64,000 nucleotides of DNA from Streptosporangium album (GTDB taxonomy: Bacteria; Actinomycetota; Actinomycetes; Streptosporangiales; Streptosporangiaceae). The stretch's first letter is position 1, and every line of letters starts with the position of its first letter. The notes beneath the pieces are model-generated. The model was not told where the DNA came from, did no database searches, and was given only the letters and a program-made list of their open reading frames with translations. The translations under genes were made by a program, and so were the position numbers. Shown piece by piece: positions 7,122 to 15,838 of this stretch. Where the stretch lies: positions 992,001 to 1,056,000 of the forward strand of contig NZ_JACHJU010000001.1 of assembly GCF_014203795.1 (NCBI RefSeq). Reading direction: 5' to 3'.

Positions 7122-8460
7122 GAGACGGCCACTCCGTAATCCTTCGATTCGCTCATATCAACACGAAGGGGACGAAGTGGCCGTCAATGACATTGTGCCC
7201 GCTGCCGGGGAGTACTTGGAAGACACCCTGGCCGCGGCGAGTCCGGACCTGCTGCGCACGATGATCCGGGAGTTCGCGCAGCGGATGATGGATGCCGAGG
7301 TCGAGCAGCTGTGCGGCGCCGGCTACGGCGAGATCAGCAGCGAGCGGGTCAACACCCGCAACGGCTACCGTACGCGGCCGTGGGACACCCGGGCCGGGAG
7401 CATCGAACTGGCCGTGCCCCGGCTACGACAGGGCTCCTACTTCCCGGACTTCCTGCTGGACAAGCGACGCCGGGCCGAGCGGGCGCTCACCTCGGTGGTG
7501 GCGACTTCCTACCTGCTCGGGGTGTCGACGCGGCGGGTGGAGAAGCTGGCCGAGGCGATGGGCATCACCTCGTTGTCGAAGTCGCAGGTCTCGGCGATGG
7601 CCGCCGAACTCGACGGCATGGTGGAGCAGTTCCGGTCCCGGCCGCTGGACGCCGGCCCGTACACCTTCGTCTGGATCGATGCCCTCACGCAGAAGGTCCG
7701 CGAAGGCGGCCGGACGGTGACCGTGCACGCCCTGGTCGCCACCGGTGTCAACGCCGACGGCCTGCGCGAGATCCTCGGCCTGGACGTCGTCTCCAGCGAG
7801 GACGGCGCGGGTTGGCTGGCGTTCCTGCGCGGCCTGGTCGCCCGCGGCCTGTCCGGCGTGCTGATGGTGACCTCCGACTGCCACGCCGGGCTGCGCGACG
7901 CGATCGCCTCCACTTTGCCGGGCGCATCCTGGCAGAGGTGTCGAACCCACTACGCGCGAAACTTGATCACGCGCGTTCCGAAGTCGGCCCAGCCATGGGT
8001 GGCCACCATGCTGCGCACCATCTTCGAGCAGCCTGACGCCGAGTCGGTCTATGCCCAGCATCGTCATGTCGTGCAGGTACTGGAGGCCAAGTACCCGAAG
8101 GCGGCCGAGCATCTGGACGAGGCCCGCGAGGACATCTTGGCCTTCGCCGCCTTCCCCAAAGCCGTCTGGCGTCAGACGTGGAGCAACAACCCTCAGGAGC
8201 GCCTGAACAAGGAGATCAGGAGGCGGACCGACGTCGTCGGTATCTTCCCCAACCGCGACTCGATCGTCCGGCTCGTCGGCGCGGTACTGGCCGAGCAGAA
8301 CGACGAGTGGACCGAACAGCGCCGCTATATGGGGCTGGAGGTCCTCGCCGAGTGTCGCAAGAACACCGATTCACCCGATTCTAAAAATAAGACAAACGAT
8401 GCTAAAGTGACTATTGAGGCGATTGCTTCCTAATAGTCACCGATTACGGGTGGCCTTCTC
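7122..8460 (+). mobile_element. IS256-family insertion sequence
   Basis: An element of about 1.34 kb is bounded by imperfect ~19-20-bp inverted repeats, GAGACGGCCACTCCGTAATC at 7122-7141 and the complement of GAGAAGGCCACCCGTAATC at 8442-8460. It holds one transposase gene. No 8-9-bp target duplication is visible in the flanks (GTGACAA left, AAACACC right), so one side may have been rearranged after insertion. A decayed gene lies directly to the right. Confidence 0.85.
7177..8433 (+). CDS. IS256-family transposase (Mutator-like DDE)
   Basis: This 418-aa full-length transposase catalyses copy-out transposition through a DDE nuclease centre. The N-terminal part carries VEQLCGAGYGE and NGYRTRPWDTRAGSIELAVPRL, the family's DNA-binding region. 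The catalytic residues appear as FVWIDAL (Asp about 167), MVTSDCHAG (Asp about 233) and NNPQERLNKEIRRRTDVVGIFPN (Glu about 341). Downstream of the Glu the helix includes DSIVRLVGAVLAEQNDEW, as in active relatives. I see no stops or frameshifts, so it may be functional. The GTG start is preceded by GAAGGGGACGAA. Confidence 0.95.
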   Translation: MAVNDIVPAAGEYLEDTLAAASPDLLRTMIREFAQRMMDAEVEQLCGAGYGEISSERVNTRNGYRTRPWDTRAGSIELAVPRLRQGSYFPDFLLDKRRRAERALTSVVATSYLLGVSTRRVEKLAEAMGITSLSKSQVSAMAAELDGMVEQFRSRPLDAGPYTFVWIDALTQKVREGGRTVTVHALVATGVNADGLREILGLDVVSSEDGAGWLAFLRGLVARGLSGVLMVTSDCHAGLRDAIASTLPGASWQRCRTHYARNLITRVPKSAQPWVATMLRTIFEQPDAESVYAQHRHVVQVLEAKYPKAAEHLDEAREDILAFAAFPKAVWRQTWSNNPQERLNKEIRRRTDVVGIFPNRDSIVRLVGAVLAEQNDEWTEQRRYMGLEVLAECRKNTDSPDSKNKTNDAKVTIEAIAS

Positions 8461-8479
8461 AAACACCACCTCCCTGGAC

Positions 8480-8900
8480 GCGGCCCCCGCCGAACAGTTC
8501 GATCGCGTCTCTGGCCACCGCCGACAGGAACTGCGCACCGGTCACCGGAGTGGCCCAGCCCTTTCCGCACGACGGTGAGATCACCGGAACGGGCGGCGGC
8601 TCCGCGGCGAATCCGTTCAGGACGGTGAGCGCCGACCCCCCGCCGAGCGCAGCGGGCTCCGATTCGAGAACCCCTCGCGCCTCCGCGGAAAGCTCCGCAG
8701 CAGAGGCACGCTCGGCCAGGTAGCGGACCGCGGCGCGCAGGCCGCCTGGCCTACGACCGCTTTCTCGCCGAGAGGCCGGTCAGCGTGTCGCAGTGGGGCG
8801 TGGTGACCGGCCGGGAGGCGATGTCGTCCAGGTCGATGGACACCACCAGCGGCTCCGCCCCGGGCAGCCATCCTCACCCCAGCCGGCCGAGAACACGTGG
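8480..8900 (-). pseudogene. Decayed protein-coding gene beside the IS256 end
   Basis: Two short stretches in different frames of the minus strand look like protein: LPGAEPLVVSIDLDDIASRP-VTTPHCDTLTGLS, ending in a stop near 8756, and then RAAVRYLAERASAAELSAEA ... VLNGFAAEPPPVPVISPSCG ... GAQFLSAVARDAIELF up to the IS256 end. A frame change near 8755 and the IS256 boundary at 8460 interrupt what was probably one gene. I do not recognise the family. It could instead be chance coding potential in high-GC DNA. Confidence 0.3.
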
Positions 8901-8977
8901 AACTCGCCAGTCCGCTGGTCACCTGACACAGGTCCCCCCGACTCCCAGGAATTGACGTACGGGACGGGGCGGCTGGG

Positions 8978-10915
8978 TCAGATCCGGTCCTGATCCGATG
9001 CCGGGTCACCGAGCCATCGGTCGAACCACTCGCGAGTACGCCGGAGTAGATCGAGCTGGTGATTGCGCTCCCTGATCGAGTGTCCCTCTCGCGGGTAGAC
9101 GACGAACTCGTGCTCGACGCCGAAATGACACAGCGCGCGATGGAAGAACGTCGCCTGGCCGAGCGGCACATTCGTGTCGTTCTCACCGTGCAGGATCAGA
9201 ACCGGGGTGCGGACCTTCGAGGCGAACGAGATCGGGCTGAGCTGGTCGTGGCGGTGCGGGCCGGGCCCCTCCCAGCCGCGACTGCCGCTGAGCCCTGCCT
9301 CCAGGGCTCCCAGTTCGCCGGTCGCGGCCTGCATTCCCCAGTCGCTGATCCCGGCGCCCATCAGTGCGGCCTTGAACCGGTCGGTCTGCCCGATCGCCCA
9401 CGCGGCCATGAATCCACCGTGGCTCCATCCGCCGATTCCGAGCCGATCCGGATCCGCGACCCCGTCGGCGATCAGCAGGTCGATCCCGCTGACGATGTCG
9501 GTCCATTCGTCAAGGCCGACCTTGCCCGCGACCGCCGCCGCGAACTCATAGCCATGTCCCTGGCCACCCCGCGGGTTGGGCAGGAAGACCGCATATCCCG
9601 CGGTCGCGAGCCACTGCCCCGGAGGGAACGAGCCGGCGTTGAACTCGTCGGCGTGCCGGTCATAGGGGCCGCCGTGCACCAGGGTGATGAGCGGGAACGG
9701 GCCGTCCTGTCGGCGCTTGCCTGCCGGCAGGATCAAGAGCCCGTCGAGGTCGAGCCCGTCGCCGGCCTTGTAGGAGAGACGTTCCTGGGTTCCCCACCTG
9801 ATCCGGCGCAGATTCGGCCTGATGTCGCTGAGCCGGACCAGCCGACCACCGGGAGGTCCGGCATGAACGTCCTTCGGCTCGTAGGCCGTGCTCGCCAGCG
9901 CGGCGACCACCTCACCCGAGCGGCTCACCGTCAGCGAATCGACACGGCCGTCCCGCGTGGACACATGCCGGAAGCGCTGCAGGCCGGGGTCGAGCCGGTA
10001 GATCGCGGTGTCGAGTCCGTCGGCGAACAGCGCCAGGGGCGCACCGTCGGCGACCTGCACCAGGTGGGTCGGGCAGACGGTCATACCTGCGGTCAGGTTG
10101 CGATGCTCTCCTGCAGCACCGGCTGCGGGCACGGTGACATCGAAAACGGCGAAGCCGTCGACCGAAGCAGGAGGGGGCATCGCCAGGTAGGCCACACGCC
10201 AGGCGTCGTGGACGCTCCACCAGGCCGGAGAGCACGCCTCCAACTCGATCCGGCCGAGATCGTGGACCGCGCCGGTCCCGGGATCGACCACATGCAACTC
10301 GGCGGTGAACGTGCCGGGATCGATCTCCGGGCAGGCCCAGCTGATGACCGCCAAAGGTCCGCCATCCGGCCGCTGGACCACTTCGACGACGTGCCTGTCG
10401 CCGAGTCCGTCCACCACGCGCAGCTCGTGCGTGCCGAGATCGAACAGGCGCAACCGGCTGCAGGGCACCCGCTCTCCCCACACCATCGCGTCGTCGCGCT
10501 CGGTCTGCCGGCGCTCGTCCTCCTGGCTCGGCTCATCCGCGGCGATCAGGGCGACCACCTCGCCATCGGCGAGCGGCCAATGGTCCACGATCCCGCCTCG
10601 CCAGGTGGTCAGGGCCTCGGACTCACTGCTGTCGAGTCGTATCCGGTGCAGTTGGCGGTCCGACCGGAAGAAGATCGACGCCGAGTCCGGCGCCCACCGC
10701 GGGACGCCCTCGCATGCCGTACCGGAGGTCAACTCCCTGGGAGGTGAGCTTCCATCAGCGGCGGCGACCCACAATGCGCTGACCGGGCGCCGGCTCCGGC
10801 CGATCGAGGCCACCACGTAGGCAACCCAGACGCCGTCCGGGGAGATCACCGGAGATCGCGGCACAGCGCTGTCCACGATCAGCTCAGCGGTCAACTCCGG
10901 TGCGTTCTCACTCAT
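8978..10915 (-). CDS. S9 (prolyl oligopeptidase / acylaminoacyl-peptidase type) serine peptidase
   Basis: This 645-aa peptidase has an N-terminal seven-bladed propeller (roughly residues 20-370, TolB-like repeats such as SPVISPDGVWVAYVVAS and APDSASIFF) that gates a C-terminal alpha/beta-hydrolase. The active site shows GGWSHGGFMAAW (nucleophile Ser about 499), LILHGENDTNVP (Asp about 576) and YPREGHSIRE (His about 611). HGGPYDRHADEF forms the oxyanion region. It would cleave short or N-acylated peptides in the cytoplasm; no signal peptide is seen. Members are often detoxifying or peptide-scavenging enzymes. The ATG is preceded by GAAGGG. The gene stands alone between a decayed gene and the toxin-antitoxin pair, and nothing suggests inactivation. 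Confidence 0.92.
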   Translation of the reverse strand: MSENAPELTAELIVDSAVPRSPVISPDGVWVAYVVASIGRSRRPVSALWVAAADGSSPPRELTSGTACEGVPRWAPDSASIFFRSDRQLHRIRLDSSESEALTTWRGGIVDHWPLADGEVVALIAADEPSQEDERRQTERDDAMVWGERVPCSRLRLFDLGTHELRVVDGLGDRHVVEVVQRPDGGPLAVISWACPEIDPGTFTAELHVVDPGTGAVHDLGRIELEACSPAWWSVHDAWRVAYLAMPPPASVDGFAVFDVTVPAAGAAGEHRNLTAGMTVCPTHLVQVADGAPLALFADGLDTAIYRLDPGLQRFRHVSTRDGRVDSLTVSRSGEVVAALASTAYEPKDVHAGPPGGRLVRLSDIRPNLRRIRWGTQERLSYKAGDGLDLDGLLILPAGKRRQDGPFPLITLVHGGPYDRHADEFNAGSFPPGQWLATAGYAVFLPNPRGGQGHGYEFAAAVAGKVGLDEWTDIVSGIDLLIADGVADPDRLGIGGWSHGGFMAAWAIGQTDRFKAALMGAGISDWGMQAATGELGALEAGLSGSRGWEGPGPHRHDQLSPISFASKVRTPVLILHGENDTNVPLGQATFFHRALCHFGVEHEFVVYPREGHSIRERNHQLDLLRRTREWFDRWLGDPASDQDRI

Positions 10916-10984
10916 GCAGTGTGCCCTTCCATTCCGTCATCAGGGGTACCCGCGCATCCTGCCGTAGCGGGATACAGGATGTCG

Positions 10985-11041
10985 TGGCCACTTCAACTGG
11001 CACTGGCCACTGCTTTGGCCACATCGGCCGGCAATTGGCCA
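10985..11041. repeat. Cluster of four TGGCCA palindromes upstream of the S9 peptidase
   Basis: Identical TGGCCA hexamers start at 10985, 11004, 11016 and 11036, spaced 19, 12 and 20 bp. They lie in the 233-bp gap between the divergent S9 peptidase and toxin-antitoxin genes. The arrangement could be a set of operator half-sites; chance clustering in GC-rich DNA is not excluded. Confidence 0.35.
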
Positions 11042-11121
11042 GGTCCCGTGTCACCTGACACGCGGATGAAGAATTGCGAAGGTAACCGCTGCGCATGATC
11101 TGAACTGGAGCTACCCTAGGT

Positions 11122-11137
11122 CTAGACAGACTAGACA
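11122..11137 (+). promoter_or_regulatory. Direct CTAGACA repeats just upstream of the antitoxin gene
   Basis: CTAGACA occurs at 11122-11128 and 11131-11137 (9-bp period), directly before the AGGAGG ribosome site of the antitoxin gene. TACCCT at 11112 could be a -10 hexamer. Phd/YefM antitoxins autorepress through short repeats at this position, so this is a candidate operator. Confidence 0.4.
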
Positions 11138-11148
11138 GGAGGTAGTCC

Positions 11149-11400
11149 ATGAGTGGATGGCAGGTCCAGGAGGCGAAACAACGCTTCAGTGAGGTTGTGC
11201 GGCGTGCGGTAAGCGAAGGCCCTCAGGTGGTCACCCGGCACGGAGAAGAGGTCGCCGTCGTCATCGACATCGCCGAATACCGCCGCCTCAAAGGCGATGC
11301 CCCCGACTTCAGGCAGTTCCTTCTTGCCGATCCCGACTGGGACGACGACATAGAGTTCCCGCGGAACCAGGACCTTCCCCGAGAGGTCGATCTCGACTGA
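11149..11400 (+). CDS. Phd/YefM-family antitoxin
   Basis: The 83-aa antitoxin has the usual layout. N-terminal WQVQEAKQRFSEVVRRAVSEGPQVVTRHG (residues 4-32) is the Phd DNA-binding/dimerisation core, then VAVVIDIAEYRRL, then an acidic C-terminal tail (DPDWDDDIEF ... REVDLD) that would wrap the toxin. It neutralises the PIN-domain toxin encoded next and probably represses the pair. AGGAGG lies 5-6 nt before the ATG. The stop overlaps the toxin ATG by one base (TGATG), which gives coupled translation. Confidence 0.93.
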   Translation: MSGWQVQEAKQRFSEVVRRAVSEGPQVVTRHGEEVAVVIDIAEYRRLKGDAPDFRQFLLADPDWDDDIEFPRNQDLPREVDLD

Positions 11401-11822
11401 TGGGCATCGGCTACCTGCTCGACACGAATGTCGTCTCCGAAACCCGCAAGCGGAACGGAAGCCCTCAGGTCAAGGAATGGATCGGCGCAGTTCACGGGCC
11501 CACTCTTTATCTCAGTAGCTTGACGGTCGGCGAGATTCGCTGCGGAATCGAACTACGCAGGCGCCGGGACCCCGTACAGGCAACCGCTCTGGAGCGCTGG
11601 CTCCATGGCCTTCACCGGCAGTTCGGCGACCGCATCGCTCCCGTCACCCCGGAGATCGCCGAGGAGTGGGGAAGGCTCAACGCCGTACGCCCGCTCCCGG
11701 TAATGGACGGCCTGATCGCGGCGACGGCCAGGGTGAACGGCTGGACCCTGGTCAGCCGGAACGCCAAAGACTTCGCCGGCACGGGAGTGTCCATCGTCAA
11801 CCCGTTCGAGCCGTCCGACTGA
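11400..11822 (+). CDS. VapC-like PIN-domain toxin
   Basis: The 140-aa ribonuclease toxin of the PIN fold has acidic metal ligands in order: LLDTNVVSE (Asp about 8), LTVGEIRCGIELRR (Glu about 44), PVMDGLIAATARVNGWTLVSRNAKDF (Asp about 102 and about 120). It probably cleaves a structured RNA such as tRNA or rRNA and is inhibited by the Phd-type antitoxin whose stop codon overlaps its start. Length and all four acidic sites are intact, so the pair looks functional. It lies at the edge of the IS-rich zone, in keeping with the mobile character of such modules. Confidence 0.93.
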   Translation: MGIGYLLDTNVVSETRKRNGSPQVKEWIGAVHGPTLYLSSLTVGEIRCGIELRRRRDPVQATALERWLHGLHRQFGDRIAPVTPEIAEEWGRLNAVRPLPVMDGLIAATARVNGWTLVSRNAKDFAGTGVSIVNPFEPSD

Positions 11823-11831
11823 CGGCCAGGA

Positions 11832-12020
11832 TCAGGCGAACTTGGACTTCGGGCGCTCCTGCAGGACGCCGTCCACGTAGACGTCCACCTTCTCGTCGTA
11901 GAAGGAGACCAGCCCGGCGATGCGGCGGCTCTCCTCCAGCGGGGTCCGGTAGGACCAGGCCAGATCCGCGTGCCCGTTCACCGACCAGTATTCGGCCGTC
12001 CCCTTGTAGGGGTACAACAT
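11832..12020 (-). pseudogene. DUF427-family protein, 3' fragment cut by an IS5-type element
   Basis: The fragment reads LYPYKGTAEYWSV, then ADLAWSYRTPLEESRRI and GLVSFYDEKVDVYVDGV, the characteristic C-terminal half of DUF427 proteins (about 60 of ~95-250 residues). The frame enters the IS end at 12021. On the far side of the IS (after 13032) I see no DUF427 N-terminal sequence, so the rest was lost by deletion or rearrangement rather than being split by a clean insertion. Confidence 0.85.
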
Positions 12021-13032
12021 TCATTGAGTCATTGTCAGCAACCGGCGTTCACGCTGGGTGACAGCTGCTTGTGAGCTTGCTCCCGGTGGAAGAGGACGAG
12101 CGCCGCGGCGACGATACCGCCGATCTTCCAAGGGCACTTGCTGACGTTCCGCAGTGCCTTGAACCGCATCTTGAGCTGGGCGTTCGCTCGTTCGGCGAGG
12201 GCTCGGAGCGCACCGTGGACCTTGTTGTACTGGATCTGATCGTCGGTGAGTGTGCCACCCCGAGACCTCTTGTACGGCAGGCGAAACCCCATACCCGCAT
12301 CGACGTAGCCGAGGTCGGCCAACGTGATCAGCCCGTCCTCGGCGGCCTTGGCCAGCAGGTCGAGGAGGCCGTGCAGGCGGGCACAGGTGAGATCGTGTTC
12401 ACGGCCGGGCCGTACCTCAGAAGTCCACAGCGGGTCGCCGCCGGGGCTGGACAGGACCTGAATGTTGCCGCCGTGCTGCTTGTGTTTTCCACTCCACCAC
12501 AGGTCGGCGCCGTTCGGGCCCAGGGCGCGGCAGCGGTCGGTTTCGATCAGCGTGCCATCCAGATGCAGGTGGGTGTAGCCGGCGGCCTTCGCCGCCGTGA
12601 GCGCCTCCTGTAGCGTCGGCGCCTGGGCCTTCAATACGGTGACCCCTTCTTCGACGTACCGATCACAGGTCGCGTGCGAGATGGCGTTATCGGCGGCCAG
12701 CCGGGCGATCCGAGCGCCGTCCACCAGCCAGCGGATGATCAGAACGGCCTGCTTGAACTCGCCCAGCGCCCGAGTGCCCGCGCGGGTGCGGCGCCGTACC
12801 CGCTCGGCGCGCAACAGCCCGGCCAGAAACAGCACAACCTCGCGCGGCATGTCCAACTCGGCTGTGTAGGTGATACTGGAGGTCACGTGAAGCCCTTGTG
12901 TGCGGTGCGGTGGATCCTTCGACAAGACCCACCCCTACCAGGGGCTTCACGCTTTTCTCTACTTGATCACTCCCACGCCCGCCGTGATCGGCTACACACG
13001 GTCATCGACCGTTGCTGACAACGTCTCATTGA
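12021..13032 (-). mobile_element. IS5-type insertion sequence (element A)
   Basis: Element of about 1.01 kb with ~22-bp imperfect terminal inverted repeats: TCATTGAGTCATTGTCAGCAAC at 12021-12042 and the complement of TCAATGAGACGTTGTCAGCAAC at 13011-13032 (18 of 22 match). It contains a single transposase gene. The flanks do not show an obvious short target duplication. The tips resemble those of the larger element at 14879-16724 (CA-[A/T]-TGAG). Confidence 0.85.
12035..12886 (-). CDS. IS5-family transposase (DDE_Tnp_4 type)
   Basis: This 283-aa transposase begins SSITYTAELDMPREVVLFLAGLLR. A helix-turn-helix-like segment (IARLAADNAISHATCDRYVEEG) is followed by the DDE core: HLHLDGTLIETDR (Asp about 110), WWSGKHKQHGGNIQVL, VRPGREHDLTCAR, LITLADLGYVDAG (Asp about 195) and ALAERANAQLKMRFKAL (Glu about 235). 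The GTG at 12886 is preferred because AAGGG lies six bases upstream and relatives start with this SSITYTAELD sequence; a TTG farther upstream also opens the frame. It appears intact and has replaced the 5' part of a DUF427 gene. Confidence 0.9.
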   Translation of the reverse strand: MTSSITYTAELDMPREVVLFLAGLLRAERVRRRTRAGTRALGEFKQAVLIIRWLVDGARIARLAADNAISHATCDRYVEEGVTVLKAQAPTLQEALTAAKAAGYTHLHLDGTLIETDRCRALGPNGADLWWSGKHKQHGGNIQVLSSPGGDPLWTSEVRPGREHDLTCARLHGLLDLLAKAAEDGLITLADLGYVDAGMGFRLPYKRSRGGTLTDDQIQYNKVHGALRALAERANAQLKMRFKALRNVSKCPWKIGGIVAAALVLFHREQAHKQLSPSVNAGC

Positions 13033-13314
13033 GGCTGTCATTTTCAAACGGTGCTTATGCTGAGGAGAAGATCAGCATCGGGCTCAGCCGAACAGGTCGA
13101 CCAGCACCGCCCATGCTCTGCCTTGATCAGTCACGTGTGAGGCGTGAGCGCGTCTTGTTGGTGTGAAGCCGATCTTCGGCCGTCTTGTCGATCATGTTTT
13201 CAAGCTGCTGGGCAGCGGTCCGACCCGGCTGTCGCGTCGGGTCGGCGTCGGTTCCATGGGCCGACGTGGGGGGTTTCCTCCGAAGTCTGCGGTCAAGGGA
13301 CATGAGTGGTGGCG

Positions 13315-14288
13315 TCAGCCGGGCGGGGCCAGGGCGAGCGCGAAGGTGAAGCAGGCGAGCAGGTCGTCGGCCCAGGGCCAGGTCTGGGGGATCTTGAGCT
13401 TGCGTTTGCGCCGGCCGCGCACCAGCCGGACAGCGGTGTGCAGAAGCCGGTAGCGCAGTGTTTTGGGTTCAGCGTGGGCCATGGTCCCGGTCAGGCACAG
13501 CAGTCGTAGCCGGCACAACAGGTCAGTGGCGATCGCGGCGGCGACACACCATGCGGCGTTGACCTGCATGGATGTGCTGGGCAGGCGACCGAGCCCGGTG
13601 GATTTTCCATTCCGGATGCGGTCCTCGACCCGGGCGTGGACGCGGTGGCGGGCTTCGAGGAAGTCAAGCTGACGACCGGGCGTGTTGATGACGAACAGGC
13701 CGTAGCGCCATCCGTCGGCCTCCTCCAGCAGCGACAACTGAGCGCCGCTGCCGGGACGTTCACGGCGGCAGATCACTCGCATGTCGGCGGGCCAGCCGGC
13801 CAGTCGGTCGCCGCCGACGCTGCGGCGGAGCAGTCCGGTGAGTTCGACGACACCGGCGGCGTCGAGGTCGCGCGCCTTGCCATCGGCATCGATAACGTGC
13901 TGCCAGGCGTCTTCGGGCTGCAGGCGGATCGCGTTCTGTTCGCGTTCGCCCAACTCCCCGCCGATGGAGTACTCCAGGCGGTGGCCGCGGCGGCGGGCCA
14001 GGTCGTGCAGGTGATCGATGAAGTCGTGGGTGGCGCCCGCCCCGTCGGTGGTGATCAGCAGGTTGCGCCGGTACGGCCAGGGGACAGCGGCGATCGAGGC
14101 GTCGACCACGGTGATGTGATCGCGTGCCGTGTTCGATCCTGCTGTGCCGGGCCGGAGCTTGACCACCAAGGCCTCGCCGGTGTTGTCGCAGAACGACGCG
14201 AGGGGGTGGCAATCCCCTCGAAGTTGGCCGCGGCGCCCTCCTTGTCAGAGTGACTGGCGATCATGGTTGCGTCCAGTCGGATCCGGAG
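13315..14288 (-). pseudogene. IS1380-family transposase remnant, 5'-truncated and frameshifted
   Basis: The C-terminal ~285 residues are in one frame and match the IS1380 DDE transposase: VVKLRPGTAGSNTARDH, LLITTDGAGATHDFIDHL (Asp), LFVINTPGRQLDF, VEDRIRNGKSTGLGRLPS (Glu region) and NAAWCVAAAIATDLLCRL. The piece just before, LRIRLDATMIASHSDKEGAA (first Asp), is in another frame. A small deletion near 14205-14215 removes about two bases between NFEG and CHPLASFCDNTGEAL. The first ~150 residues of the ~460-aa family are absent: homology stops near 14288, where a CAATGAG sequence resembles the local IS5 tips. Not functional. Confidence 0.85.
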
Positions 14289-14340
14289 GCAATGAGGTTG
14301 AAGGGGTGGCGATTGCGGCTGGACCGGTACGGTTTTGCCC

Positions 14341-14847
14341 ATGCAGATCATCTATCGTCCACGTTGGTCGCTCGCCTTTTTCTCTGGTGGAGTCGGTGCC
14401 GTCGTGCTCGCTGTCGTCTATTGCCTCCTGGCCATCGCCCTTGGCTTGCCCGCGAATTTAATGGCAACGGTTACCGTGACCGTGAGCGTGGTGTATCTGC
14501 TTTTCATCGTGATGAAGGTGCGGCGCCGAAGTCTGACGGTCACCGAGGAGGGAATGATCGCTCAGAGAGATACCTTCAGGGTTGCGGTGAGCTGGGCGGA
14601 CTTCGTTGATGTGCAGCCCAGACGCATTGGTGGCCTGTATCCGGTCGACGTGATGACTTTTAGCGTCGGTGCCGTGGAGCCGGTGGATGTGAGAGGCCGT
14701 CGACGGAAGGCAGTTCCCCCGAAGGTGCACACGATCGGTGCCGATCGACGGATTCAGGTAGGCGTCTACGCCCCTGATTGGCGGACGGGGCCGATCGGCG
14801 AGCTGGTCGCGCGTCACTCCTCGCCGGGCCAGGATGTCTCGCCCTGA
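14341..14847 (+). CDS. Hypothetical two-helix membrane protein with a PH-like domain
   Basis: The 168-aa protein has two hydrophobic segments near the N-terminus (about residues 10-34 and 38-58), then MKVRRRSLTVTEEGMIAQRDTFRVAVSWADF, the style of bacterial PH-like (bPH/YdbT-like) membrane proteins. The C-terminal half is soluble and basic. I recognise no specific family. The start is ATG at 14341; a TTG two codons earlier is possible, and no good ribosome site is seen. It lies between the IS1380 remnant and the IS5-type element B with no obvious partner. GC content is lower than in its neighbours, which fits acquired or non-core DNA. Confidence 0.6.
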   Translation: MQIIYRPRWSLAFFSGGVGAVVLAVVYCLLAIALGLPANLMATVTVTVSVVYLLFIVMKVRRRSLTVTEEGMIAQRDTFRVAVSWADFVDVQPRRIGGLYPVDVMTFSVGAVEPVDVRGRRRKAVPPKVHTIGADRRIQVGVYAPDWRTGPIGELVARHSSPGQDVSP

Positions 14848-15101
14848 TGCGGCGGTGCGCCGCTGGGGTGGGTGAGTGCATTGAGCTAGTTCCATCCTGT
14901 CCTCGCAGGTCGGAGGGGGTGGCCTGGCGGTGTTGAGTGTGCTCTCTCCTGGTAGACGGCTGGGATCATGGGTCTCGATCGTCCGCCGGGGGCAAATGTG
15001 GATCTTCCGGCTTTCGTCTGCGCTGCCCGGCCTGGGGTCGTTATCGTCCGTGTCCTGGTGATCTCGCCAGGTAATCGTTGTCTTGTCGGCCGGGGGAAGC
15101 C

Positions 15102-15650
15102 ATGTCGTCACCGCTGCTGGAGCGCATCACCATGCGCCTGGTCGCGCTGGGCACGCACGCCGATCGGTTGCGCGAGCAACTGGCCGAGACCGAAGACGAG
15201 ATGGACCGGCTGCGTGTGGCCGAGCAGGTGGTCAAGGAACTCCTCGCCGACGATCCCGCCGAGCAGCTCAACGCACCCGGCGAGCCCGGCGGTGAGCCGA
15301 CGCCGTTCTACCAGGTGATGCTCACCCCAGCCCAGGCAGCAGAGCAGGCCTCCCAGGGGATAGAGCTGCGCCCCATACCCGTACCCGTACCCGCGTCCGT
15401 GCCCGTGCCCGGCGGTTTGCTGATCCCGCACCGTCACCACGCTGCCGGCACTGATGAGCTGCCCGCCGACTACCAGGCGCTACTGGCCGCGGTACGCGCC
15501 GCCGACGGCCCCCTCATCTGCAAGGCGATCTGCGCCCAGCTCAGCCTTTCCACCGAATCGGGGCAGGTCGAAGGCGTGCGGGCCAAGCTGAACCGGCTGG
15601 CCGAGCGGGGCTGGCTGCGCAAGACCCCCAGCGGCGCGTTCGCCCCCTGA
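15102..15650 (+). CDS. Coiled-coil / winged-helix-like protein, passenger of IS5-type element B
   Basis: Unrecognised 182-aa protein. Residues 5-48 form a strongly heptad-patterned helix (LLERITMRLVALGTHADRLREQLAETEDEMDRLRVAEQVVKELL, read in parts). A Pro/Val linker at about 90-106 (RPIPVPVPASVPVPGG) separates it from a C-terminal domain, DYQALLAAVRAADGPLICKAI ... VEGVRAKLNRLAERGWLRKTPSG, that looks like a winged helix with a basic wing. The ATG at 15102 has GGGGGAAG upstream. DNA binding plus coiled-coil multimerisation suggests an accessory regulator or target-selection factor for the neighbouring transposase, which starts 188 bp downstream. This is inference only. Confidence 0.65.
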   Translation: MSSPLLERITMRLVALGTHADRLREQLAETEDEMDRLRVAEQVVKELLADDPAEQLNAPGEPGGEPTPFYQVMLTPAQAAEQASQGIELRPIPVPVPASVPVPGGLLIPHRHHAAGTDELPADYQALLAAVRAADGPLICKAICAQLSLSTESGQVEGVRAKLNRLAERGWLRKTPSGAFAP

Positions 15651-15838
15651 CCTCGGGCGGCCCACTGCGCCCACTGCCGCTTCCCGCAGCCCCTGGCCAG
15701 GCCCTGCCCGGGTGAAACATCCCGAGCGTGTCCCCGGCGGGGGCCTGGCGGCGTGTGACCACAACCAAAACCACGACATCGACAACGTCGAAGGCTTCGA
15801 CGTCCGCCGAAGACACGCCCTCGCCTGTCTACTCCTGC

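Noticed and set aside
9059..10747. 562-codon open frame opposite the S9 peptidase
   Set aside because: Shadow of the peptidase gene: Arg/Gly/Pro/Asp-biased and without any recognisable motif.
8918..11061. 12-bp GTCACCTGACAC direct repeat at 8918-8929 and 11050-11061 on both sides of the S9 peptidase gene
   Set aside because: Could mark an insertion, but the sequence is nearly palindromic and 12-bp matches are expected by chance in a window this size; no other mobile signature is present.
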